From: Paenibacillus cremeus | Lineage (GTDB): Bacteria > Bacillota > Bacilli > Paenibacillales > NBRC-103111 | Direction of reading: 5' to 3' | DNA: 64,000 nt | Assembly: GCF_007786445.1 (NCBI RefSeq) | Contig: NZ_VNJI01000031.1 | Span: 1-64,000, forward strand | Shown here: piece by piece, positions 1 to 8,733 of the stretch | Numbering within the stretch: the first letter of the stretch is position 1 | Layout of the letters: each line of letters opens with the position of its first letter | Notes under the pieces: model-generated | What the model was told of the DNA's origin: nothing | The model's input: only the letters and a program-made list of their open reading frames with translations | The model's database searches: none | Made by a program: the position numbers and the translations under genes

Positions 1-125
1 CCTACCTAGAGATCGGTATGGACTATTTGAATCGTGGGAAGTCAAATGTTCGTGAACTTAATAAGTCTGCCGCCATTAAACTCCTTGAAGCTGAAGGGTT
101 TATGGTTACGAAGCTAGAAGCCTAA
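1..125 (+). CDS. C-terminal end of an unknown protein (partial)
   Basis: A reading frame is open from base 3 and ends at TAA 123-125. About 40 residues are visible, starting YLEIGMDYLNRG and ending FMVTKLEA. It is mostly charged and helical in character, with no motif I recognise. The 5' part lies outside the window, so neither family nor start can be given. It is called coding because the frame is open from the window edge and codon use looks normal. It converges with the kinase gene at 433-1968. Confidence 0.55.
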   Translation, partial: YLEIGMDYLNRGKSNVRELNKSAAIKLLEAEGFMVTKLEA

Positions 126-204
126 TAATCCCGAACCCTCAGGAACTGCCGTACTGGTAGTTCAGCTTTGTTATGCCTTCTTTCGATCATACGTGCGTTG
201 ATTT

Positions 205-290
205 TCATAAAAAAAAGCCTAAATAATAGCTGCTCTCGCAAACTCTTATTTAGGCTTATGTCCAGCGCACTCTCTGGTTCATTACAGCCA
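205..290 (-). repeat. 3' terminator cassette, copy 1
   Basis: This copy and the one at 2063-2145 share about 75 bases. Shared parts are the hairpin arms built on AAGCCTAAATAA, the loop core agctgct...cgcaa, and the flank cttatgtccagcg...tctctgg, which can form a small CCAG/CTGG stem. Read on the minus strand, the small stem comes first and the long hairpin second. Each copy lies downstream of a minus-strand gene. The two copies are direct repeats flanking the kinase gene. Confidence 0.8.
208..257 (-). terminator. Intrinsic terminator after the kinase/STAS gene
   Basis: Perfect 12-bp arms, AAGCCTAAATAA (215-226) and TTATTTAGGCTT (246-257), enclose a 19-base loop. On the minus strand they are followed by a run of eight T. 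It lies about 180 bases downstream of the stop at 433, so the kinase mRNA would have a long 3' tail. Confidence 0.8.
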
Positions 291-432
291 AGCTATTCAT
301 TTACATTCGGAATATTGATGGTTGAATGTCCAAGCATAATCCTATAAGGCAAAGAACGTCTAAATCCTTAGCCCAAACCCTATTTTAATCATTTTAAGCG
401 AAATTAGCAAGGATGCCAAAAAGAGACCTATC
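258..432. other. Intergenic stretch with no recognised feature
   Basis: AT-rich spacer between terminator copy 1 and the end of the kinase gene. I see no convincing reading frame, promoter or repeat beyond the conserved flank of the cassette that ends near 290. Confidence 0.5.
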
Positions 433-1968
433 CTATTTATCAAATTCCTCAATGGCTTGTTGTAAGGTCCCCATCGTCACTACTTTTTCATGTAACGCAA
501 TACCTAATTCAACCACGGTATTCGTTATTTCAGGGCGAATTCCGGTAATAACCGCTTTACATCCTTGGATGGCCACTCCATTAATAATTTTAAACAGATG
601 GGACACAATCGCCATATCAATATAGGAAACACCTGATAAATCAATAATGAGTTGTTTAATTTTTAACTGGTAAATCTTAATTAGCACATTCTCCTGTAAT
701 TTTTTAGCGCGGAGCGTATCCAAGGTTCCCACCACTGGAAGTATAGCCATCTTATCTGAAAGGGGGATTACAGGTACGGATAGATTCTCGATCGACTCAC
801 GTTGGGATTGAAGGACCTCATTCTTATACATAGAATAACTGGATGCAAAATGTTTTAAGTAAGAATCGAGATTGAAATTCACTTGACGCTCAAGCTCAAA
901 AAATTCCATTTGGCTTTGTTCTACATGTTTATAGTAATTAAATAGAAAATCCCAATATAATTTACGCAAATTTTGAATCCATTCGAGCTTCAATATTAAA
1001 TCCAAATTCATTCTCGCCCAATTCCTGCCGTGTTCCTTGGCATGCATAATCAAGCCGTGTTCATTTCTTTCGTTAAGCATTTGTACCACTTGGCGTGCTG
1101 ATTCAAGGATAATCTTTAGGTCAATTCCCTCTGAGTCCTGAATGATTTGGAATAGCTCTTGCCCTTTTGATTTAAGCAATTCGTAGAACGTTTCCTGATT
1201 GTTCGTGTAAAACTGCAAAAAATCATGATTCTCCACGTAACTCAACTTCAAATGTACCACCCCTTGTTGTATCGTATATTGTATTGGTAATTGTATGGAA
1301 AATACCGTTCCTTTCCCAACCTCGCTCTTCACACTAATTTTACCGCCATGCTCATAAATAGCTGTATATACTTGGGTTACTCCCATCCCGGTACCCTCCG
1401 CCTTGGAGGTATAAAAAGGGGTGCCCAGCAAGCTTAATTTTTCTTTGGGAATGCCAACCCCGGTATCCGAAATCGAAATTATCAAATCCTGATTTGCTTT
1501 CACATGCTTAATGACGATGCTTCCTTTTTCTGGAATCGCTTCAAATGCATTTTTTATAAGATTAAAAAACGCTTTTTTTAATTGATTTCTCTTCCCATAA
1601 ACCCTTACATCCGTGTCCGAGAATTGTTTCTCAATCGAAATTTGATAGGATTTCTCTTGAAACAGATACAATAAAGATTCCAGCTCAGCAGATAGGTTAA
1701 TGGAATCGAATGGCTCCTCCTCCAAATCCGGTTTAGAGACATGTAATAAATTTTGTAACGTGGTGAGAGCGTTCTCAAGTTCGGAATAGGCATAATCCAG
1801 ATACTTGTGCGACGTTTCGTTTTTAAGCAATTGAAGAAACCCTTTCACTGCAGTTAAAGGATTCTTAATTTCATGGGCAATCCCCGCTGCGATTTGACCA
1901 ATGGAGGCTAAACGGTCTAACGTAAGGTCGGATTCGCTAACCCTGTCATTTCCATTGACTACAGACAA
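433..1968 (-). CDS. Histidine kinase fused to an RsbR-like region and STAS domain
   Basis: Predicted cytoplasmic signalling protein of 511 residues. Residues about 18-75 form a HisKA dimerisation domain with the phospho-acceptor motif AHEIKNPLTAVKGF. About 110-230 is a HATPase_c domain with N-box (NLIKNAFEAIPE), G1 box (DTGVGIP) and a G2-like GTGMGV. A helical region follows at about 260-385, resembling the N-terminal sensor of RsbR-family stressosome proteins. The last 110 residues are a STAS domain (LIIDLSGVSYIDMAIVSHL). The start is TTG, six bases after AAGGGG. No transmembrane segment or sensor domain precedes the kinase. No RsbS, RsbT or response regulator gene is adjacent. The combined architecture is clear from the sequence. 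What it senses, and whether phosphate reaches the STAS part, is unknown. Confidence 0.85.
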   Translation of the reverse strand: MSVVNGNDRVSESDLTLDRLASIGQIAAGIAHEIKNPLTAVKGFLQLLKNETSHKYLDYAYSELENALTTLQNLLHVSKPDLEEEPFDSINLSAELESLLYLFQEKSYQISIEKQFSDTDVRVYGKRNQLKKAFFNLIKNAFEAIPEKGSIVIKHVKANQDLIISISDTGVGIPKEKLSLLGTPFYTSKAEGTGMGVTQVYTAIYEHGGKISVKSEVGKGTVFSIQLPIQYTIQQGVVHLKLSYVENHDFLQFYTNNQETFYELLKSKGQELFQIIQDSEGIDLKIILESARQVVQMLNERNEHGLIMHAKEHGRNWARMNLDLILKLEWIQNLRKLYWDFLFNYYKHVEQSQMEFFELERQVNFNLDSYLKHFASSYSMYKNEVLQSQRESIENLSVPVIPLSDKMAILPVVGTLDTLRAKKLQENVLIKIYQLKIKQLIIDLSGVSYIDMAIVSHLFKIINGVAIQGCKAVITGIRPEITNTVVELGIALHEKVVTMGTLQQAIEEFDK

Positions 1969-2062
1969 TAGTGGCCCCTTCTTTCGATGTATTGATCATC
2001 TTCCTAATGAATCTGTATACAGCAGCCTTCATGGATGCAATCGTTTATCCCTCCGTTAGTAA

Positions 2063-2145
2063 AATAAATAAAGCCTAAATAAAAGCTGCTGTCCGCAACT
2101 TTTACTTAGGCTTATGTCCAGCGTTATCTCTGGCCCATTGCTACC
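2063..2145 (-). repeat. 3' terminator cassette, copy 2
   Basis: Second copy of the element at 205-290. The loop core and the cttatgtccagcg...tctctgg flank are conserved. The arms have changed but still pair (AAGCCTAAATAAAAG with CTTTTACTTAGGCTT, one mismatch over 15), which points to selection for structure. Confidence 0.8.
2066..2113 (-). terminator. Intrinsic terminator after the DUF2294-like gene
   Basis: Arms at 2071-2085 and 2099-2113, followed on the minus strand by a T-rich tail (TTTATTTATTTT). It lies 36 bases downstream of the stop at 2149 and separates this gene from the kinase gene. Confidence 0.75.
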
Positions 2146-2148
2146 AAT

Positions 2149-2847
2149 TTATTGACTAGGATTCAATATAAAAACCATGACGCTTTTATCCAGCTGAAAG
2201 TCCCAGTCTACAAACAAATCAACTATGTTCATATTTAAAATTCGTTCAAAATGATTGTTGTTATGAAAATAGCTTTTTTCCAGATTTCCTTTAGCCAGCT
2301 TTAAGTTCAATTCTTGTCCCAGTCGAATTAATTCTTTTTCTATAGAGATCAGAATACCATTCCGGACCACAACAAGCACTCGATCATTGATCATGTAGGA
2401 ATTGATTTCGGCAGGTATTTTTTCTACCTTATGACTAATATCGGCAATCTCCTGGTGAAGCTCTTCTTTGCCCAAATAAGCCTCATCTTTGATCCCTGAT
2501 TCGCCTTCGTCAGATTCAATCCCTACGAATACCCCTGAGTGATTATGTATTCCCCAGTCATAGTAGAATTCCTGGAAGTTGATACCCGATAGTAGTGAGG
2601 AATAGGCATTAATCTCAGGTATTAAGGTCTTCATCAGCAAGTCTCTTGTATGCTGAATCGAGAAAACTTGATCTTGTTCGAGGAGTATCTTTTCCGTCGG
2701 TGATAATAAGCCCCGCATATAAAACACAACATAGGGCCGACGAATGCTTACATGAATAGACTGAGGTCCTTTGCCGAATGCCTCTCTTAGTAATCTCCCT
2801 ACATGACTGGCTAATTCGAACTGAACTGCTTTCTCATCCAACAACAA
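2149..2847 (-). CDS. DUF2294-like protein with two repeated domains
   Basis: 232 residues, soluble, no signal peptide. The N-terminal half (about 5-110), with GKGPQSIHVSIRRPYVVFYM and GLLSPTEKILLE, matches my memory of DUF2294. The second half (about 125-232) looks like a diverged repeat of the same fold (SYMINDRVLVVVRNGILISIEKEL). The start is the first of three TTG codons; AAGGA lies just upstream, overlapping the stop of a short frame (2854-2967), so translation may be coupled to it. The family has no established biochemical role. It carries the same 3' cassette as the kinase/STAS gene next to it, which may mean joint use. Confidence 0.6.
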   Translation of the reverse strand: MLLDEKAVQFELASHVGRLLREAFGKGPQSIHVSIRRPYVVFYMRGLLSPTEKILLEQDQVFSIQHTRDLLMKTLIPEINAYSSLLSGINFQEFYYDWGIHNHSGVFVGIESDEGESGIKDEAYLGKEELHQEIADISHKVEKIPAEINSYMINDRVLVVVRNGILISIEKELIRLGQELNLKLAKGNLEKSYFHNNNHFERILNMNIVDLFVDWDFQLDKSVMVFILNPSQ

Positions 2848-2853
2848 TCATCC

Positions 2854-2967
2854 TTACGTTTTGGGCAAAAGCGTTTTATCTTCCACCCATTTATAATTGT
2901 ACCCATTTTTTTCTGCCCAGGCAATCATTCTCTTAAAATCCACTACATATAATTCCCAATCCTGATA
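2854..2967 (-). pseudogene. Short frame, probably the remnant of a lost gene
   Basis: An open stretch of about 37 codons ends LLPKT-stop and includes MIAWAEKNGYNYKWVEDK. It looks protein-like, with aromatic and charged residues in a helix-like pattern. The only internal ATG leaves 24 residues, and an in-frame TAA lies just upstream at 2968-2970. Its stop codon sits in the ribosome binding site of the next gene. It is either the 3' end of a decayed gene or a small coupled peptide. I do not recognise it. Confidence 0.35.
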
Positions 2968-3035
2968 TTACTCATTCATTATCATTACTTATGAAGAATA
3001 TCGTTAGGATACCCTGATAAATGGCAAATCATAAA

Positions 3036-4049
3036 TTATAGCTCCACAACAGCCTTGATCACACCGGTTTGCGGATTCATCCATTGCTCATAGGTGTCGA
3101 TCATCTCGTCAAAACCGGCGCGGTGGGTAATAAATGCCCCGGTATCCACCTTGCCGTCGCGAATACTATCAATGACTCGGGCAAAATCTTCACGGGTTGC
3201 ATTCCGGCTGCTCATCATCGTCATCTCACGCTTATGAAACTCCGGATCGCTGAAGCTGATGTCGGCCTTCACAAGACCTACGTAAATGAGACGACCGCCA
3301 TGGGAAACGTATTGGAGCGCGCTCTCCATCGACTTGGCATTCCCCGTCGCATCTAACACCACCGTCGGAAGATCGCCTCCTGTGATCGCTTCAATCGCCT
3401 GCAGCGGCTCATTTGTCACGTTCACGACTTCATCCGCCGGAGCCCATTGTTTACAAAATTCCAGCCGCTCCTGATTCATATCCAACGCGATGACTTTGGC
3501 CCCCGACAGCTTCGCATACTTCATCACGCCAAGTCCGATCGGTCCGGCTCCAATGACGAGTGCGGTCTCCCCCGGCGTAATGGCCGCTCTGCGTACCGCA
3601 TGCGCACCAATGCTGAGGCATTCGACAATCGCGCTCTGATCGAGCGTCAAGCCGTCGGTCGGAAGCAAATGGTCTGCCCGCACGGTCATATATTCGCGCA
3701 TGCCGCCATCTTGGTGTACACCAAGCACACTCATCTGCGTGCAGCAATTCGTTTTTCCTTGACGGCAAGCGATACAAGTCCCGCATTCGAGATAAGGCAT
3801 CACGGTCACGATATCCCCGGGCTTCAGCCCTTGCTCATTCGCGCCGATCTCGACGATCTCCGCCGATAATTCATGCCCCAGAATGCGAGGATAGACGAAA
3901 TAAGGCTGATTGCCGCGATAAGCATGAATATCGGTGCCGCAAATCCCAACCCGTTTAATGCGAATTAATGCCTCACCTGCTGACGGTACTGGGATTGTCG
4001 TGTCCTTCATTAAAAATCGGTTCGGTTCTTCACAAACGATCGTTTTCAA
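3036..4049 (-). CDS. Zinc-dependent alcohol/polyol dehydrogenase
   Basis: NAD(P)-dependent medium-chain dehydrogenase of 337 residues, a normal length. Catalytic zinc ligands are Cys37 (GICGTDIH) and His59-Glu60 (GHE). The structural zinc lobe has Cys89, Cys92, Cys95 and Cys103. The Rossmann motif is GAGPIG. Family members oxidise sorbitol, galactitol 1-phosphate, threonine or sugar acids such as L-galactonate. The exact substrate cannot be read from the sequence. A sugar-acid or polyol substrate would suit the polysaccharide-degrading enzymes elsewhere in the window. It is transcribed alone: a terminator at 4131-4168 separates it from the efflux operon. Confidence 0.85.
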   Translation of the reverse strand: MKTIVCEEPNRFLMKDTTIPVPSAGEALIRIKRVGICGTDIHAYRGNQPYFVYPRILGHELSAEIVEIGANEQGLKPGDIVTVMPYLECGTCIACRQGKTNCCTQMSVLGVHQDGGMREYMTVRADHLLPTDGLTLDQSAIVECLSIGAHAVRRAAITPGETALVIGAGPIGLGVMKYAKLSGAKVIALDMNQERLEFCKQWAPADEVVNVTNEPLQAIEAITGGDLPTVVLDATGNAKSMESALQYVSHGGRLIYVGLVKADISFSDPEFHKREMTMMSSRNATREDFARVIDSIRDGKVDTGAFITHRAGFDEMIDTYEQWMNPQTGVIKAVVEL

Positions 4050-4130
4050 CTTTATTCCTCCCTGTGTGCTTTCAATTGTTCCCTCCTTACTTTTTCTACA
4101 CGGGAAGGGAAATTCCCCCTATGAAATAGC

Positions 4131-4168
4131 AAAAAAAACCTTCTGCCAAGTTATGAACCGGCAGAAGG
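4131..4168 (-). terminator. Terminator of the RND efflux operon
   Basis: Perfect 9-bp stem, ccttctgcc and ggcagaagg, with a 12-base loop and eight T following on the minus strand. It lies 20 bases after the stop of the adaptor gene. Confidence 0.9.
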
Positions 4169-4188
4169 CTTTGACCAATCGATATAAA

Positions 4189-5448
4189 TCACTTCGCTGC
4201 TTCGATTTTTTGCCCGTCTTTCAATTGATTCTGACCGGAGACGACGATGGATTCGCCCTCCTTGAGGCCCTCAATCACTTCCTGATACGTTTCCTTCACT
4301 CGGCCCAGCTTCACCTTCCGCTTCTCCACAACGTCGCCCTTGGCCACGAACACATAGGCGTCTGCGCCTTCACGCACGATGCTCAGCATCGGTACAGCCA
4401 CCTGCATCTGATCCGCCTCATTCGTCAGCTGCAGCAGTACACGCGAGCCCGGCTTCAGCTTCTGATCCGCATTCGCAACCTCCAGCTCGAGCGAATAGGT
4501 CTTCGTCTGAGCATTCATGACGGAGCTGAGGAAGGTCACAGGTGCCTTGGCCTTTTGATCCGGCGTATCGGCGCTGTAGTACGTCAGCTCCTTCTTATCC
4601 TTCACCAGCTGATATGCGGAGTCGGTCAGCTCGGCTTTAAGCTTCACCGTATTCACCTGCTGTACGGTACCTGCCTTGGCACTGCGGCTAACCGTCATGC
4701 CCTGCTCAATCGCAAAGTCCGAGAGCACACCGGACGCCGGAGCCTTGACGTTATAGTCGTCCAGCGTGCGGTTCGAGTCCTGTACGGACAGCTGCGACGA
4801 ATTGACCTGCGATTCCTGCGAAGCCAGCGAGTTGGTGCTGTCCAGCGCGTTCAGCTTATTTTGAATCGACTCGACGTCCATCCGCGCATTATTGTACTGC
4901 TGCTCGCTCTGGTCGAGATCTTTCTTCGCGATCAAGCCCGAATCATACTGGTTGCGAGCTGTATTATAGTCCTTGGTTACATTGGTAAGCTGCTCCTGCG
5001 ATTTAGCCAGCGAGTTCTGCAGATCCTTACGGTTGTTCTCGATATCTTCTTTGGATTTGTTCAGCATCTCCTGCGAAGAATTCAGGTTCAGCTCGTTTTT
5101 CGCTAGCTGCGACTGGGCATCCTTGCTGTCAACGCGGAAGAGGACATCCCCTTCCTGTACCGTATCGCCGCGCTGCTTCAGCACCTCTACGACTTTCCCG
5201 TCTACTTTAGGCATGATATCCATCGACAGCGAGGAAGCGATATCGGCTACCTGCTCCCTCGGCTCACCGACGACATGCTTGCTGACCGTTTCGATTTTGA
5301 TCGGACGCTGTGCTGCATTGGTGGCAACCGCCGGACTAGCGGGCTTGGCACAGGCAGCCGTCATGGCAGCCGCCAGCACCAGCACACTGATCGTCATCCC
5401 GAGCTTTAAGCTGCTTTTTTGCAAACGAACTTGGTTTTTCTTTAGCAT
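4189..5448 (-). CDS. RND efflux adaptor, membrane-fusion lipoprotein
   Basis: 419-residue adaptor of the HlyD/AcrA type. A signal peptide (about 13-33) ends in a lipobox-like MTAAC, so it is probably a lipoprotein on the outer face of the membrane. A biotinyl-lipoyl-like segment (MPKVDGKVVEVLKQRGDTVQEGD) precedes a coiled-coil hairpin at about 120-215 (NNRKDLQNSLAKSQEQL). A second lipoyl half (VKAPASGVLSDFAIEQG) and beta-barrel and membrane-proximal domains follow. It ends with VSGQNQLKDGQKIEAAK, usual for this family. It starts 15 bases after the pump gene and would bridge the pump to the cell wall side. It is the last gene of the operon. Confidence 0.9.
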   Translation of the reverse strand: MLKKNQVRLQKSSLKLGMTISVLVLAAAMTAACAKPASPAVATNAAQRPIKIETVSKHVVGEPREQVADIASSLSMDIMPKVDGKVVEVLKQRGDTVQEGDVLFRVDSKDAQSQLAKNELNLNSSQEMLNKSKEDIENNRKDLQNSLAKSQEQLTNVTKDYNTARNQYDSGLIAKKDLDQSEQQYNNARMDVESIQNKLNALDSTNSLASQESQVNSSQLSVQDSNRTLDDYNVKAPASGVLSDFAIEQGMTVSRSAKAGTVQQVNTVKLKAELTDSAYQLVKDKKELTYYSADTPDQKAKAPVTFLSSVMNAQTKTYSLELEVANADQKLKPGSRVLLQLTNEADQMQVAVPMLSIVREGADAYVFVAKGDVVEKRKVKLGRVKETYQEVIEGLKEGESIVVSGQNQLKDGQKIEAAK

Positions 5449-5463
5449 CTCCCTGTTCCTCCC

Positions 5464-8400
5464 TTACATTCCTAATGCATTGCGGTCGTTTGCTGGTGCA
5501 GCTTGCTCGCGGTGCATCCGGCGGGCCACTTTGCTTTTGATAGATTCGATCAATTCGTACACAATCGGAACGACAACCAGCGTCAGCAGCGTCGAAGTCG
5601 TCAATCCGCCGATGACAACAACGGCAAGACCTTTCGAGATCAATGTCCCTTTCGTCAAGCCGCTCGCCAGTGGAATCAACGCCACAATCGTTGCACCAGC
5701 CGTCATCAAAATCGGACGTAGACGCACCATACCGGCTTCCACCAGTGCATGTCGCACCGTATAGCCTTGTTCACGCAGCTGCTGCGCACGATCGAGGAGT
5801 ACGATGGCGTTCGTTACCACAATCCCTATGAGCATCATAAAGCCGATGAGCGACGTGATGTTCAACGATTCTCCACTTAACAGCAAGCCGAGCAAACCAC
5901 CGATGGCAGCCAGCGGCAAGGAGAACAAAATCGCGAACGGTGCGCTCGCATTTCCAAAGGCCAGCACCATCACAAGGAAGACAACGGCAACCGAGACACC
6001 CATAGCTACAAACAGCTGGCTAAAGCTTTCTTGAATATCTGCGGTAACACCCTTCACTTCGCGAATGACACCCGACGGCAAATCTACGTTTAGCAAATCT
6101 GCAGTAATACGGTTGACGACGCCGCCTTTATCCTTGGAATCGACCTTTGCAGTTATAGTAACGACCTGCTGCTGATGATCCCGCGCAATCGACACCGCAG
6201 CGTCCTGCTCGCTGATATTGGCGATTTCGTTCAAGTATATCGTCGAGCCGTTGATTGCTTTGAGCGGAATTTTGCCCAGCTTCTCAATCGAATTTTTGTC
6301 TTCTTTATTCAGAACGACATTCGTTTTATAGATGATGCCATCGAGCTTGATGTCGCCCAGGTTATCCTTTTGAATCCAGCTGCGGACGGTATCGCGCACT
6401 TGAGCCGCGCTCAAACCGTAAGCTCGCGCCCGGCGTTGATCCACTTGGATGTTCACTTCCGTCTTGGAATCGCTCAAGCTGTCCTCGACCTCGCTAAGCT
6501 CCGGATAGGTTTGCAGCTTGGCTTTGATCGCCGCGGCCGCTTGCTCCAGCTGCTTCTGATCGTCGCCTTTGAGCGAGTAGGAGAAGTCAGTAGTTGTACT
6601 GCCGCCGCCCTCGAGTGAACGTGGCGTCACTTCAGAGCCCTTCGGAAGATCGGCAAGAATGATTTGCTTGTACTCGTCCTTCACCTTCGCCGGGTCGACA
6701 TTCGCGTTGACCTCGACGTACAGCTCCATCATATTCGGAACTTGTTCCGTCCCGATGCCACCCGGCATACCATTTCCGCCGCTGTAGCCAACAAGCGCCT
6801 CAACATAATCGAACAAGGGCTCGCCCTTCGTATCCTTGGCGTCCATGAACATGCTTTCCAGTGCCTTGGACTGCTCATCCGTCGCTTGGATCGACGTGTT
6901 GTTCGGCAGCTTGATCTGGTAATACATCGCCCGCGGCTCACTGCCAGCAGGCTGGAACGCAACCGCCAAGTTAGGAATAATCGTTACAAGCGAAACAATA
7001 AACAGCAGACCGGAAATCAGCAAAGTTTTGATCCGGTTATTGAGCGACCAGACCAGTATTTTTTCATAACGTGCCGTTACTTTGCCCTTGGCATGCTCGT
7101 CATGGCTGGAAACCTTTTTGCCTCCCAGCACAAGCAGCTTGGCCAGCATTGGAATAACGGTCAAGGCCACAAGCAGCGATGCGAGAAGCGCGCAGCCGAG
7201 CGTAATCGCAAACGGGCGGAAAAATTGTCCCGCAATCCCGCTCACCATCCCGATCGGTGCGAATACACCGACTGTAGCCAGCGTAGACGATGTAATGGCC
7301 ATCGCCACCTGCTTCGTTGCCTTCGCGATGACGGATTCATTGCGTTCGTGCGCCTTTTGCAGCTCGGAATAAATGTTTTCGATGACGACAATGCTATCAT
7401 CAACAACCCGACCGACGGCGATAAACATGCCCCCGAGGGTCATGATGTTCAGCGTAATGCCCAGCTGCTTCATCAGCATGAGTGTAATAAGAATCGAAAG
7501 TGGAATGGATACCAGCACGATCAGCGTCATCCGCATGTTACGCAGGAAAATGAGAATCATCAGCGAAGCAAGCAGTGCCCCTGCGATCCCTTCCTTCAGC
7601 ATGCCATTGATCGATTCTTTGACCGAATCGGCGCTGTTAAAGATCGACTTGAACTCTACGTTCGGCAGCGTCGTCTTCCAATCTTTCATCAGCTTATCGG
7701 CACTATCTGAAAATTCAACGGCGTTGGCGCTGCTCGTTTTATACAGCTCAATCCCGATGCCCGGCTTGCCGTCAAGCCGCGCCATGAAATCAGAATCCGC
7801 TACCGCATTGATTTTCGCAATCTGATTGAGCTGTACCGTGTCTCCGCGGCCAGTCGTAATTTCCATTTGCTCCAGGTTGTACAGGCTGTCCAGATCGCCG
7901 CTGATGCGCGCCATCTTTTCATTCCCGTTCACTTCCACCGTACCCACCGAACCGTTGTTCAGTGCGGCGCGGATCGCAGCCGATACCTGTGAAGGAGATA
8001 ATTGGTACGTGTTTAACGCATCGGCGTTCATCTCGATGTCCATCGAGGTTTCGCGAGTCCCGATCGACTCCAGGTGGTCAATCCCCTTAATGCCTTGAAA
8101 GCCGGGCTTGATCTGGTCTTCGAACACCTTATCAAGCTCCGTTTGGCTCATCCCGTCCGCCTTAACGACAAGATAATAAGCCGGCATGGAAGCAAAACCG
8201 AATGTCGAAGCTTTAGGTGTGCCTGCGCTTGTCGGCAGCTTCACATCTTGGAGCAGCGATTCGATATCCTGCTTTTTCTTATCAATATCTACGCCGGTCT
8301 CAAACATAACGGTAATCGAGGAAACATTTTCGTTGGAACGTGAAGACAATGTGTCTATGCCGTCAATATTGGCTAGCTTCTCCTCGATCGGCTTGGTGAC

Positions 8401-8586
8401 TTCCTCCATCACGTCCATTGGTGAAGCCTGATAAGTTGTCGTAACCATAACCATTGGCAACGAAATGTCGGGCAAATTCTCTACTTTCAGCTTCATCGCC
8501 GAATATAAGCCGCCGCCGAACAAAATCACAATGATGATCAGCACGGCCGTAATATTTTTCATCGAAAATTGGGTCAACCGGTTCAT
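5464..8586 (-). CDS. RND family multidrug/surfactant efflux pump
   Basis: Proton-driven inner-membrane exporter of the AcrB/SwrC type, about 1040 residues. The chosen start is the ATG at 8586 (MNRLTQFSMKN), behind AGGAGGGAG with six-base spacing. A longer frame back to 8694 has no ribosome binding site and lacks family similarity. Expected architecture is visible: TM1 at about 12-30, a large extracellular loop, a TM2-6 cluster, a second large loop from about 520, then TM8-12. The TM4 proton-relay pair appears in GRVVDDSIVVIENIY. In B. subtilis the homologue SwrC exports surfactin. The substrate here is unknown. It is co-transcribed with its regulators and adaptor. Confidence 0.92.
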   Translation of the reverse strand: MNRLTQFSMKNITAVLIIIVILFGGGLYSAMKLKVENLPDISLPMVMVTTTYQASPMDVMEEVTKPIEEKLANIDGIDTLSSRSNENVSSITVMFETGVDIDKKKQDIESLLQDVKLPTSAGTPKASTFGFASMPAYYLVVKADGMSQTELDKVFEDQIKPGFQGIKGIDHLESIGTRETSMDIEMNADALNTYQLSPSQVSAAIRAALNNGSVGTVEVNGNEKMARISGDLDSLYNLEQMEITTGRGDTVQLNQIAKINAVADSDFMARLDGKPGIGIELYKTSSANAVEFSDSADKLMKDWKTTLPNVEFKSIFNSADSVKESINGMLKEGIAGALLASLMILIFLRNMRMTLIVLVSIPLSILITLMLMKQLGITLNIMTLGGMFIAVGRVVDDSIVVIENIYSELQKAHERNESVIAKATKQVAMAITSSTLATVGVFAPIGMVSGIAGQFFRPFAITLGCALLASLLVALTVIPMLAKLLVLGGKKVSSHDEHAKGKVTARYEKILVWSLNNRIKTLLISGLLFIVSLVTIIPNLAVAFQPAGSEPRAMYYQIKLPNNTSIQATDEQSKALESMFMDAKDTKGEPLFDYVEALVGYSGGNGMPGGIGTEQVPNMMELYVEVNANVDPAKVKDEYKQIILADLPKGSEVTPRSLEGGGSTTTDFSYSLKGDDQKQLEQAAAAIKAKLQTYPELSEVEDSLSDSKTEVNIQVDQRRARAYGLSAAQVRDTVRSWIQKDNLGDIKLDGIIYKTNVVLNKEDKNSIEKLGKIPLKAINGSTIYLNEIANISEQDAAVSIARDHQQQVVTITAKVDSKDKGGVVNRITADLLNVDLPSGVIREVKGVTADIQESFSQLFVAMGVSVAVVFLVMVLAFGNASAPFAILFSLPLAAIGGLLGLLLSGESLNITSLIGFMMLIGIVVTNAIVLLDRAQQLREQGYTVRHALVEAGMVRLRPILMTAGATIVALIPLASGLTKGTLISKGLAVVVIGGLTTSTLLTLVVVPIVYELIESIKSKVARRMHREQAAPANDRNALGM

Positions 8587-8733
8587 ACAGTACTCCCTCC
8601 TAAGCGGTCGCTCATCTAGTCTGAATAAAGATAACGGAGGAATATGAACGGAGCATGAACTGGGAGTGACTGATGTTTGAACATTGTTTTCCACGCCAAA
8701 TAAGCCCGGTAGAATGGTGCACCGAGCTCGAAG

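Noticed and set aside
205..2145. Kinase gene as a transposon bounded by the cassette copies
   Set aside because: The repeats are terminators in direct orientation, and no transposase, terminal inverted repeat or target duplication is visible.
3934..5106. 390-codon frame on the plus strand opposite the adaptor gene
   Set aside because: Arg/Leu/His-rich antisense shadow of the alcohol dehydrogenase start and the RND adaptor; no ribosome binding site or family similarity.
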